The notes under the pieces were generated by a model, which made no database searches, had not been told where the DNA came from, and saw only the letters and a list, made by a program, of their open reading frames with translations. A DNA stretch of 64,000 nucleotides. It comes from Gymnopilus junonius. Its lineage: Eukaryota > Basidiomycota > Agaricomycetes > Agaricales > Galerinaceae. The stretch is from NCBI GenBank assembly GCA_015501075.1, contig JADNYJ010000079.1, positions 62,001 through 126,000 on the forward strand, written 5' to 3'. This document shows positions 11,615-22,166 of this stretch, piece by piece. The first letter of the stretch is position 1, and each line of letters starts with the position of its first letter. The translations under genes were made by a program, and so were the position numbers.

Positions 11615-14097
11615 TTATTTAACCCCTCTGTTATGTACACCTTTAGATGCCAGCCTGTGGATCCTTTCGACATATGCGTCTAGTCCCTTCTCCCACCTCT
11701 TCATTTCACCGGTCTTCGTCACAGTATACAAAACACCCTTCTCTCGCTCTCCGTCGCTGCCATCTCCATCTTCATCATCATCGCCCCCCTCGATGACCTG
11801 CTTCAAGAACCAAACGTCATGACTAACCACCACCAGCGCACCCTCAAACTCGCACAACGACTCCACCAGGGACTCCACAGTACCCATATCCAGATGGTTC
11901 GTGATTTCATCCAGTAAGAGGACATGTGGTCGATGGAATGTCACCAAAGCCAGCGCTACCCGATTTCTCTGCCCTCCGCTCAAAGTTCTGATAGGACGCG
12001 TCACTGGGTCGCCGCTGATGCCGCATGAACCGAAATGGGATCGAGCTTCGGCTTCCGAGATGGCAATATCCGGGTATGTTTTGGCAAGCTGCTGGAGCGC
12101 ATTGAGGGAGAGCTCGAGCTGGTCGATGGTGTGCTGTGAGAAATACCCAATCCGCAGACGATAGTGCTTCTTCACTTCGCCGACAGCAGGTTTTAACTCG
12201 CCTGCCAGGAGGTTCATCAACGTCGACTTTCCACACCCATTGGGTCCTAGGAGTCCGATGCGAGCTTGCGGGCCGACGTCAAGAGAGACATTGCTGATGA
12301 CCATACGCGCCGAGGGCTTGGGGTCATAACGGAAAGACACCTCAGAGAGCTGGAGGAAGGAGCTTCCTGGGAAATTGAATGCCTCCGGAGGTGGAAGCTG
12401 GATAGGAGCCGTTTTGACACCCTGGTCGACTGCGATGGCCTCTCGGAAACCGTGGTAACTCTCTTTGTAGCGCTTTCCATCCTCAAGACGATCCATACCC
12501 ATCCTTTCCAATACCTGTACACGAAAGGGTCAGCTCGCGCCGTGCAACATGACATAACCACTTACCCGTTTGCGAGACGTCACTAGCCCATGCCGTTTAT
12601 CGTCTCCAGTAGATTTAGCCATCTGTAAGCTCTTCTGAATACTATCCATGATTTTCTTCCGCCGCTTTTGTTCTAGCTGGGAAAAGATAATTGAATTCTC
12701 GGCTCACATCATACTCGTCATAACTTACCTCCTTCATACGCGACTTCCGCTTCCTTTGCTCCTCTGTATTCCTTTCCCAGTCATCATAGTTTCCAGGGTG
12801 GTAACTCAGCTTCTGGTTCCGGAAAATAATGGTCTCGTCGGTGACAGCGTCGAGGAAGTTCCGGTCATGAGACACAACCACTACTGTTTGACCCTCCACC
12901 TCGTTCGTCAGGTATGACTCCAACCAAACAATTGCTGGCAGGTCCAGATGGTTGGCTAGAACGTTGTCAGAATAAGAATAGGTGCAGAAAGAAGGAGGAT
13001 ACATACTGGGTTCGTCCAACAACAGGATATCCGGCTTCATGAATAAGGCTTTGCCCAGCATGACACGCATCCGCCAACCACCACTCAGCCCGATGATCTG
13101 TCGGCCTTCTTTATTCAAGTCGTCGTCTTTGAAACCAAGACCTCGCAGAATGCCCTTGGCACGAGCTTCATCACCTTCGACATCCAGTGCCGCATATGCT
13201 CCAAAAACTTCCGTCATCATGTCGTGAACCATTTCAGTCGTCACATATGTCTGAGGGTCTTCAGTCCGGATCGTCGCAAATTCACTTTCAGCCACTAGCA
13301 GGGCCTGACGTGCAGTATGGCCCCTCTGACCCGATCGTTTCGTCGCGATCTTCTGAGCAGTCTCAAGCGCAGTTTCTGCCCGTGAAACGAGGAGGCTATG
13401 GATGATGGTATTTAGTGCAGAGTCAGAGGCGGATTTTGAAGAGAATCCTTGTAGAGCTGTAGAGCAGAGTTCAGCTTCTTTGGAGAAAAGCTAAGTGAGA
13501 ATGAACAGACCTTGAGCTTCCTTGATGATTCGAGTACGATCTATGTCAGCACTGAGCAGCTCTTCCAAGATGGTTCGATCGGCTGTGATTTCCTCGAGCT
13601 GGGCAATATGCAGAATACGGACATTTTGAGGTAATCCGACCAGAACATTGTCCCCAAGGGCCTTCATCAGAACTTCAAGAAAGATGCTTAGATGATCAAT
13701 CGCACATGAGATGACAATCGGTTCACCTGATTTTCCTACCCCATTTTGTCCTACCATTCCATAGCGTACCCCGGGCTTCAACCTGAGGTGAGCATCGACG
13801 AGAAGCTCCTTGTTGTTGACGCTGACGTTGACACCCTTGATGTCGATGTCGATGCTGCTGGCGTCAAAGGTTTCGCGATGAAAACGGCTCTGCTGAGAAA
13901 ATGCCACAATTTCAAGTGCGACATCATTGCCCTTAGACGGGGTCGCTTCTGAAGCTTGCTTCTTCTTAGTTCTGCTGGCCTTGGCCTTGGCCGCACCGCC
14001 AGCCTAAGGATCAATGAGAAGAGATTCACAAATATTCGAAAGGACTCACTTTCTTGGTGTCAGTCAGTTGCAAGGAGGAAAGATTGAGTGCATCCAT
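11615..14097 (-). CDS. ABCF-type ATPase with two ABC domains (GCN20/ABCF3-like), intact copy
   Basis: Soluble ABC ATPase without membrane segments; ABCF proteins act on ribosomes or in translation control (GCN20, ABCF3). Exons, minus strand: 14097-14050, 14003-13727, 13672-13511, 13456-13007, 12955-12729, 12676-12566, 12514-11615; 2175 nt, 724 aa. NBD1: Walker A GQNGVGKS, signature LSGGWRMR, Walker B LLLDEP, then a linker rich in Arg/Lys. NBD2: Walker A GPNGCGKS, signature LSGGQRNR, Walker B LLLDEI. Start chosen at MDALNLSS because upstream ATGs are out of frame; an intron lies in the 5' leader. The third intron-exon join puts Val after GKS in place of the usual Thr. Length fits GCN20/ABCF3 (700-750 aa). 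A second, frame-broken copy is at 43012-45495. Confidence 0.88.
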
Positions 14098-14556
14098 TGT
14101 TGAGGACTTGATGAGAGCGATGGAAGATGATTTATTACTACTCTGAGCATCTATCAATGACAACATATCGTTTAGACTTTGCATTGGGATCGGCTTCAAG
14201 TTCTGTGACTCACCCGGAACCGACTGGTTGTCTATCACAATTGGCACATTGGAAAACCTCGAAATCCATTGTCGCAAAAGAAAACAGCAATTGACGAAGA
14301 GAAGAGAACAAGTTTAATGTTTCGACTGAACGTTATGCGGGTTTAAAGGCAGAAGGAGACACAAGTGGCGGAAAGAGAAATGGCATCGTTTAATTTCAAT
14401 TTCTGATGTTTTCGGATTCAACGGGTTTCGGTCCATTCGGAACTAAATTTAGACTGAGTACTCAGCGCTCAGCGCTCACAAGCCATCATGCATATATTCC
14501 TTGCTTCAAATATCCTCAATTAACCGTAATGTAGAAAGACTAAGAACAGGCAGACA

Positions 14557-14625
14557 CTATCCTCACTTGATCCTCACGCATTTCACCTCTGTCAGATTCT
14601 CTCTTGAGGAAGTCATTGCCCTGGT
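14557..14625 (+). pseudogene. Peroxidase scrap at the edge of duplication arm A
   Basis: About 70 bp resembles the peroxidase exon that codes for [18 protein letters not shown]; the run CTCTTGAGGAAGTCATTGCC is clear. A short insertion and frame loss make it non-coding. The equivalent scrap at the edge of arm B belongs to pseudogene POX4, so a peroxidase lay divergently beside ABCF before the duplication. Confidence 0.6.
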
Positions 14626-14732
14626 GTATTCATTGAATTAATACCGCACCTTTCCAAAAACTGCGTTACTACCGTCATTGCAACCGAAATTCATGCAACC
14701 GGTAGCTCGGCTGACCTTTCAGTCTTTTTCAT

Positions 14733-16940
14733 CTGCCAAAGGACATCGAAAAGAGCTCGCACTTTTTCTGAAATTTAAGTAAATACTATTGAGATATCAG
14801 GTTCTCACAACAAAAATTCTTAAATGGTTTCGTATGAATTCTACTTTTCTCAACATATAGTAATACTCGAAAATGCTAATTTCGCATGAAGACCGTACAG
14901 TTGAAGTTTAGCCCATATGTAAGCACAAAGCCTTCACATCATTTAATTGATGATCGAGAGTGCTCTATTGCAGCATCACACTGGCATATTATAAATCCTC
15001 CTCCAATAAGTACTAAAAGGTAGGTCCCCATTTAAATGTCGGTCCATATTTTGGCTCTTCAGTGGAAAAAATCTGGGAAATGACATCCCATGTTGCACCC
15101 ACAAGACTACGACGTTGTCGCTTTAAAGGATATGTATATTCTTCTGTTCAACGAGAGAAAAATGCATCAGCAGCGGCACTATTTGGAAAACGACAGATGG
15201 TTCACCGAGTCCCTTGAACGAAGCAATATCCATGTCTAGGATTTGGGCAATTCCACAACTATGGCAATGTTCAGGAGAATATCCATGTCCATTCATCAAA
15301 ACGCATAATTCCTCTCTTCGCCGTACGTTCACTTCCACGGATTTATCCCAGAATTCTATGATTGCGGATTTACCAATGTCGCAGCCCGTCAAGTCAAGGA
15401 CTTTTACTGGCGATTTGAGCTCTTGTCGTGCTTCGAGAAGAGCAAGTAAGCCCTCGAAATAATCAATTTGTTCAGAACGGGTTAAAATTGTAGGTTCCTC
15501 CATTTTCACGCACAAAATTTCGAGTGAAGGAAACAGACTATGGTGTTCCTGAGCGAGTTCATAGAGCACCTCAGCAGCTTTCTTCGTCACTTGGATGATA
15601 CGGGTCGATGTACAGGCTGAGAACAAAGCCACCAGATCGCTGTGCAACATATCACATTTAGGAGTTGGGTGCAGTGCGATTTCCAATGTGGTAATGGAGG
15701 ATAGTTCGACAGAGGAGATGATGCAATCCATAATTGAAGAGCATATAATAAACGGTAGCTTCTCATCAGGATGGACCTCAAAATGCAGTAGTTGGCTGGT
15801 GGTTGCTGGACCCATCGACGTTTCAATTGAAAATCGACTTCCTGATAGAAATAATTTGAGGTGAGAGACTTTTCGAGTGCCAAAATAGGCTGCCGTATAT
15901 TTTTTCAGTATGTTCGCCATCGAAGACAGCTTATCGCAATGACTTGATACGTCTTTGGCCTTCCAATCGTAGGATGTCAATGTCAAAACACAATTAGGGG
16001 ACGGAGTGATCGAGCCAAGAACTTGATGGCAGAATTGAAAGTGGTTCCGGAGGTCCAATAGAACAAGGGTGGGAAGGACGATCTGTTTCGTCGGGACATT
16101 ATCCATATTAAGATCAGTTGTGGCCTCGATTTTCAATGTTTCGAGAAGTGTCATCCTCTCGAGCAACGGAAATATGTCGGCTTCCCTCACCCAGCCAATA
16201 GTGAGTCCACGTATCTGAGGAAGCCAGATTGCATGAAGATGCCTGGGAAAGGTAGGACAAAATATTGAATAATTGCCGCCTTCAGGTTTCCTTCCAGCAT
16301 ATATTTTTTGGCGATAATTGACAGGCAGCTGAGACTCGGCTAAGCGGCGGGTGCAAATCATAATAAATTCTAAATTAGGAGCAGGTCGTTCCTTCAAAGA
16401 TTCGATGATGCTGGGTGATTCTGAGAAAGTCTTTAATTCGACGTCCAGCTTTCGGATCCGTTCCCAATGTTCCACCAGCAGAAACCGAAAAAAGGATCTA
16501 GACCTCATTTCCAGCCAGTTCACACACCCACTGATGCAGAGCAGTGCACTACCGGTCCTTCTCAAGACCTCTTTTCTCCAAAAGTCCTTCCTCTGACGCA
16601 AAAGGTCGAAGTCAATAACACTTCCCCAGATTATAGGCGACTGTAACATCACTTTGCGCCAGCGGCGACAGACTTGTGATGTACGACGAGCGATTGTTAA
16701 AGGGAGTTCTTCTTTCGGATCGTAAATACGAAAATTTGGTGTGACCACGAAGCGGGTCTTGTGGTCCGTGTTGATCATGAAGATTGAGGTGAGTAGTGTG
16801 TCATCTAGCTTTGAGAATAATGGATCCTGGATTTCAAAGAGCACAATATGTTCCCCCATGCTGTTCGATTTGATTAGAAAATATCGTTCAAGGTAAACAT
16901 CGGAATGTGTCTGACCTTTGAGCCTTAGCTAAGGTTCCAC
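14733..16940 (-). repeat. F-box module, copy 2 (full length)
   Basis: About 2.2-kb unit from the palindrome CCTTAGCTAAGG (16923-16934) to the tail ending near 14733 (complement of GATGTCCTTTG). It stands in tandem with copy 1, separated by the ABCF gene. No terminal inverted repeats were found. Confidence 0.75.
15123..16859 (-). CDS. F-box/LRR-like protein, module copy 2
   Basis: Single-exon 578-aa frame starting MGEHIVLFEIQD, with the same F-box-like N-terminus (TSQVCRRWRKVMLQSPIIWG) and leucine-rich remainder as copy 1. One extra A near the old stop codon shifts the frame, so translation runs 15 residues further than in copies 1 and 3. A four-codon gap relative to copy 1 lies near residue 150. 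Otherwise the frame is uninterrupted and the gene could be functional. Probable role: SCF substrate receptor, by family only. Confidence 0.78.
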   Translation of the reverse strand: MGEHIVLFEIQDPLFSKLDDTLLTSIFMINTDHKTRFVVTPNFRIYDPKEELPLTIARRTSQVCRRWRKVMLQSPIIWGSVIDFDLLRQRKDFWRKEVLRRTGSALLCISGCVNWLEMRSRSFFRFLLVEHWERIRKLDVELKTFSESPSIIESLKERPAPNLEFIMICTRRLAESQLPVNYRQKIYAGRKPEGGNYSIFCPTFPRHLHAIWLPQIRGLTIGWVREADIFPLLERMTLLETLKIEATTDLNMDNVPTKQIVLPTLVLLDLRNHFQFCHQVLGSITPSPNCVLTLTSYDWKAKDVSSHCDKLSSMANILKKYTAAYFGTRKVSHLKLFLSGSRFSIETSMGPATTSQLLHFEVHPDEKLPFIICSSIMDCIISSVELSSITTLEIALHPTPKCDMLHSDLVALFSACTSTRIIQVTKKAAEVLYELAQEHHSLFPSLEILCVKMEEPTILTRSEQIDYFEGLLALLEARQELKSPVKVLDLTGCDIGKSAIIEFWDKSVEVNVRRREELCVLMNGHGYSPEHCHSCGIAQILDMDIASFKGLGEPSVVFQIVPLLMHFSLVEQKNIHIL

Positions 16941-17150
16941 AAAGTATCATGTGGGTTTTCATTTTCCACCTGAAACTTGTATGAGATACATGCGATGCAA
17001 ATAGATCAACCTCCTGCATTATTACCAAGTCATTTTAGAAGGATGAAATCCTGGTCCACGAGGCTGTTATTGCATCTACTGTTGTTGCGGCTATTATAGT
17101 GTCTTGAGTGACGGGGTAGACAAGTATGTTAGCCAACAAGGCAATACGGA
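16941..17150. other. Spacer where the POX3 3' half is missing
   Basis: About 200 bases between F-box module copy 2 and the POX3 pseudogene. The peroxidase exons that should follow in this direction are not found here. Confidence 0.5.
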
Positions 17151-17989
<839 letters not shown>

Positions 17990-18146
17990 TGACAATACAG
18001 ATACTTGAGGAGGGGAAGATAAGAACTGCTTTGAATAGTTAAATGTATATTATTCAATCTAATATGCGACTGAGAGCTGGTAAAGTTATGCAAACCAATA
18101 GTCAGTATGTCGTTCCAGGAGAGAAGATTTTACCAACCGCATATTT

Positions 18147-19240
18147 TTAAACATGCAATTTTAGACCACCTATTTTTGTCGTGAACTCTACACTGGCCAG
18201 GTTCGTGGTAGCTGGATACGTACCGCAAAGTAAAGGACAGGTCATAACATCATACCTGCGGAAATAAGAAATACTTCTCCTCCAAAATATTTCGAATAAT
18301 TCCACCCACAAACGAATTATCTCTGAAATTCCAAACATAAACGACCTTGAGCAATTTTTGCACTAAAAGAGACAGAGTGAACCTAAATTTACCAGCTCGG
18401 CCAAGGGAAAGGCATTTGGAAATAACAAGTGAATATATGTCCTGGAAATTCGAGTGAGAGCCGAACAGAAGGCCGTGAACTGAAGTGACTAACTCACGTT
18501 TACCGATTGGATGGCTGATCGATAGTCATTGGAACTCTCCAAACTTCATGCGATCCAACCAAAGGACCAGAGCAGAGGGATCCGCTGAGATGGCATGAGT
18601 CGCATCGGGTGACAGAAGATTGGAAAATGAAGAAGATGCATCTAAAAAAGCAATGATACCAATTCGGACCCCTGTAGAAAATCTTGCTATTGACAAGAAA
18701 ATATTCTTTCGAGGTCGTGATCCTGGCTGCTGCGCATAAAGCACGACCGCGAACCTCAAGCCAGACCAGACCGACTTGCAATAACAAATCTTCCGATGAC
18801 AAGTCGTGCGAGGACTCGCCAATGCACGCCAGAACGCCTTGGTCAAATATAGAAGAAACAAGCGGGTCCTTCCTTGTGTACAAGACGCCGAGCAAGAATA
18901 TACACCATAGATAGCAGGTGCCAAGCCGGTACTATCTTGAAGAGGGTAGAATTTCTCTCGTTGGTCCTGCACTGTGGGTTTGGTTTTGACTCTGTGGAGA
19001 CCTTGTGCCTCCGGGTCTTCGGCACGAAGAAGTAATAGCCATTGTACCAGACCACTGGTATCTGGTAGCGCTCATATTAGTGAGAATCATCCTGTAACGG
19101 CCCTCCGGTACCACGATAGTGGTCTTGAAGCTTGAGACCTTGGGAGGAGACAAAAATACATACGTTACGTAATGGAAAGAACATAGAAAATTACCTCTCT
19201 CATCGTTCCCCACTGTCATTGGTGTTGTGCACGTCACATA
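18147..19240 (-). other. Unidentified reading frames, possibly an unrecognised or dead gene
   Basis: Overlapping minus-strand frames with protein-like composition: SSEDLLLQVGLVWLEVRGRA (near 18760), then, after a possible intron ending CTACAG, GVRIGIIAFLDASSSFSNLL, ending GEFQ-stop near 18526. Farther upstream is TTIVVPEGRYRMILTNMSAT (near 19120). I could not join them into one clean model and do not recognise the family; a stop in the upstream part suggests decay. Confidence 0.3.
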
Positions 19241-19287
19241 TGCAGTTTCAATAAACTAGTAATGTCTTACCTCTCTGTATTACACTT

Positions 19288-19330
19288 ATAGTCCCCAGGC
19301 CGACGATTCTTGGAAGATTCTTCAGTCGAC
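19288..19330 (+). pseudogene. Scrap of a peroxidase terminal exon
   Basis: TATAGTCCCCAGGCCGACGA resembles the POX2 terminal intron-exon junction (ACAGTCCTCAGGCCGACGA, 9393-9411), including the AG acceptor and the codons for PQADD. The stop codon is changed. No other peroxidase exon is seen next to it. Confidence 0.5.
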
Positions 19331-19384
19331 TGTCCGAGTATTGCGATGGTTTCTCATTGGTCGTGAACAGTGTTATTCACTTAG

Positions 19385-19446
19385 TTGAGGATGGCTTTCC
19401 GTTGTTGAACGGCGCCTCTTCATAATATCACAGGAAGAGGTCAGGG
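19385..19446 (-). pseudogene. Scrap resembling the last intron and exon of MMS2
   Basis: About 60 bp (TTTCCGTTGTTGAACGGCGC ... ATCACAGGAAGAGGTCAG) matches 21220-21278 of MMS2 (TTTCGGTTGTTGAACGATGC ... ATCACAGAAAGAAGAAGTCAG), roughly 75% by eye. It lies 1.8 kb from MMS2 in the same orientation. Confidence 0.4.
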
Positions 19447-19896
19447 CCATGACATAAGTTGGATATTGAGGAGGAAATTGGTTAGAAAAGGCTGAAAACG
19501 CCGCTCCGTGGTTGGGCTATGCCGCTTGCCGACCCTAAGTGCTGTATTCAAGCTCCGATTTAAAAATGTAACAACACGAATTGAGACCGCAACGCCTCGG
19601 CGTTGTTACTTAAGTACTCCAACGGATATTCACTCAGGAGCCTGTGCAGAAACCCGACAGACACGAATATTGCCCTTTAACTATCCTTGGACTTAAAGAG
19701 AAAGAGAGAATGTCTGTCGCATTCTCAATTTCCATTTCTATCATGTTGCTTGCGCACTTTCCCAGCACAAACGACCCGATCGCCTCTCCGAGTCTTTGGG
19801 TGACTGTGCCAGATCTCCGGTCTGTATACTTCATGGAATGGGCTGCTCTGGACGATCCACCCAAATGAAGCTGATACATTCAGTCTTCACCACTCC

Positions 19897-20154
19897 ATGG
19901 CTTGCTTCTCGCGCGTCGGCAATCGGATAACAAACGTGCAATTTGGGCATTCAAGTGGGTTGGAAGACCTGAAGAGGGCAAAGTTAATGGAAGACTTTGT
20001 AGACCAAGTCCGCTCCAAGTCAACACATGTTCCCCCTGAGGTTAATGTGCGGTTGAGAGCTAAAAATGCACCCAACATCTGGAATTCGAGGAGATCGGCA
20101 GGTAAGAGTTTGACGAATGTTTTTGATGATATGCTGTTTGGGGATACGTTCTAA
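19897..20154 (+). CDS. Short unidentified protein or C-terminal exon, related to a scrap at 49.7 kb
   Basis: 85-aa frame starting MACFSRVGNRIT and ending FDDMLFGDTF-stop. Its last 45 residues (HVPPEVNVRLRAKNAPNIW ... SLTNVFDDMLFGDTF) match a decayed sequence at about 49775-49913. Reuse of the same C-terminus at two loci suggests a real protein family whose upstream exons are missing or unrecognised. No known domain. A preceding frame at 19710-19868 (MSVAFSISISIMLLAHFPST) could be an upstream exon, but I could not join them. Confidence 0.35.
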   Translation: MACFSRVGNRITNVQFGHSSGLEDLKRAKLMEDFVDQVRSKSTHVPPEVNVRLRAKNAPNIWNSRRSAGKSLTNVFDDMLFGDTF

Positions 20155-21185
20155 TCTTGAATTGAATGGATTTATTTATCCGACCTCCTTGCTTGGGTCA
20201 TATACTCGAGCTAGATCTTAGTGCTTTTTTGGATGCTATGTACTTCATTATTCACAAGGGCACTCGCCGGTCGAGGCTCAGTATTCTCCTTTTCTCTGGA
20301 CTTGCAATATGCACCTGGCTCTCTAGAATAAAAAGAATAAGTGTTTATCTCATTATCTCAGTAAAACAAACCCTTACTATGGGTGCCCTTCCTCAATCAA
20401 AGTTTGGAGCTCTCATGGCGCTCACCGCCTAATTGCAAGTAATCGCGTTTCTGTATTCGACATTGGTCGCGTGGTTTGGCCTTATTAATTCAAATTTCAT
20501 TGAATTGTTCATCTAGGATACTGACTCTACATATAATATCTATATCTATCTGGCACTTGTCAATCCATGGCCAACTGCAGGAGACATTCGAATTCGAATT
20601 CATATCTATGCTCTGACACCTTATCTCATCACCTCCGTCTTCGTCTTCATTTACTTGCTAGTCCCTTGAAAATATAGAATTCGAACTCATAGTCAAATGC
20701 TGTTATACTCCAGATATCAGATATCTTGGTCTGGATTTGGATTTGTCTCACTGTAAGTCTAAGTAATCGATTCAAGTAAGTAACGGATGGATTGAATCGA
20801 GGGGAATGAAGGACGACTTGAGCTTAAAGAGCTTAGATTACATTCATATTGTCCCGGTTCATTTATTTATTTATTATTTCTTGGAAACATCGATAGAAGA
20901 ACACTAAATGGAGAGCGGGGAAGAGGGAGGGGTTGGGTTGGGTTGGGATCTGAGGCCTGAGAACGGAAGGATGGAGGAAGGGAGGGAAAAGGGGGGTACT
21001 TGTGCGGTATGTGTAGTATGCAGTTGAACCTTGAAGTTGCGTCCGAGTCGGTGTATTAAGTAATTGAATTTGTTGAAGTCAGTCATTGTCCTTTCTTTAT
21101 TATCCCTTCTAAAAGAACTGGTTGATGATGATTGATACCGAAAGCGAGAAAGAGACGAGGACGAGGAACCGAATATTGGATTAGA
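20155..21185. other. Intergenic, no supported gene
   Basis: About 1 kb of AT-rich sequence with short repeats of GAATTCGAATTC type near 20590. A (GGGTT)3-like run lies near 20930. Nothing coding is supported. Confidence 0.6.
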
Positions 21186-21818
21186 TTAGAATACCGATCC
21201 CTCTGGAGGTTGGGGGAGCTTTCGGTTGTTGAACGATGCCATCTCCCTAAGATCACAGAAAGAAGAAGTCAGAACTCATGCATACCGACAACACCGCGCA
21301 AAGGTAGCAAGGAAGTAATAGAAAAAGTTTACATACTTCCTAATCTCCACCAAGATGTTCTCAATACTCAGCGCTCTCGACCAATTACTGAGTACGGGCA
21401 GCTTGGTAGGATCCACCTTGCCGTTGGTCTGATTCACGAAGGGGAGGTTGACGCGGGAGACAAACTGGACGTCGGGGCGCTGGTCGGGGTAATTCTCGCC
21501 GCAGAAGATCTTGAGTGAGTATATGCGGTTCTCATGTACGGTCTGTATGGGGTGATGGAAATGAGTATGAGTATGAGAGGAGGACAAGGAGAAGCATACA
21601 TACGTGGCCTGGCCCGATGATGGTTCCGTTCCAGTTGCTCATAAGGATGTCATCGCCGTCTTCGAGCCCATACGAGCACGATCCATCGCCGATGCCTTTC
21701 TCGCCCTTTTCGAGCTCCTCGAGCAGGCGGAAGTTTCTGGGCACTGGTGTTAGATGTAGATTAGATCCACTGGCGATCTGATGTGATTTTGAATTGGAGT
21801 GGTACCTTTCGCTGACAT
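21186..21818 (-). CDS. MMS2: Ubiquitin-conjugating enzyme variant MMS2 (UEV)
   Basis: Partner of Ubc13 in making Lys63-linked ubiquitin chains for post-replication DNA repair and endocytic signalling. It has an E2 fold but lacks the catalytic Cys. Exons, minus strand: 21818-21806, 21743-21604, 21542-21337, 21246-21186; 420 nt, 139 aa, the usual MMS2 length. N-terminus [20 protein letters not shown], then [39 protein letters not shown], the loop [20 protein letters not shown] with no active-site Cys, and C-terminus [11 protein letters not shown]. Every splice join keeps the frame. Transcribed away from HSE1 with 348 bases between the two start codons. Confidence 0.96.
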
Positions 21819-22166
21819 TATTACTGGAGACGAATGTAACTGAACACGAGGAGATGGAGGCGGGGAAGGTAAGGCACGATTTGGGTGGGATTGATAGGTG
21901 ATAATGATAATGTCAAAGAGGGGTGACTGCGAGTCACACACAGCCTGCTGCCACTCAATTTGAATCCGCCCACGGCATAGCCGTAGTCACCAGCATCATC
22001 ATCGTTCCAGATCTTTCCGCCATCCGCCCGCAGCCGTCCACAGCTTTCACTGCCAGCACGCAGCGGGGCCCACTGTATATCCCTTCTCTTAGTTCATAAA
22101 CTACACTTTACTTCTGGAGAGCCTTCGTACCAAAGCGTATAAACTCGGATTGTAACTTGAACCAAG
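21819..22166. promoter_or_regulatory. Shared promoter region of MMS2 and HSE1
   Basis: 348 bases separate the two divergent ATGs. No clear TATA box serves either gene, as is usual for housekeeping promoters. The interval must carry both promoters and 5' leaders. Confidence 0.55.

Larger units (their letters stand above)
9618..14625. repeat. Inverted segmental duplication, arm A
   Basis: This arm holds F-box copy 1, the intact ABCF gene and a peroxidase scrap. It recurs in reverse orientation at about 42480-47530. The two arms remain collinear through introns and the region upstream of ABCF (for example the AGCGCTCAGCGCTCACAAGC stretch at 14464-14483, whose complement is near 42630-42650). 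By eye the arms are almost identical, apart from indels in arm B. Confidence 0.85.

Noticed and set aside
13778..14029. Arg/Ser-rich frame over the ABCF second exon, found in both copies
   Set aside because: It is in another frame of the ABCF coding exon and repeats only because the exon is duplicated.
20925..20948. GGGTT repeats as an interstitial telomere
   Set aside because: Only about three units, and fungal telomeres of this group are TTAGGG.
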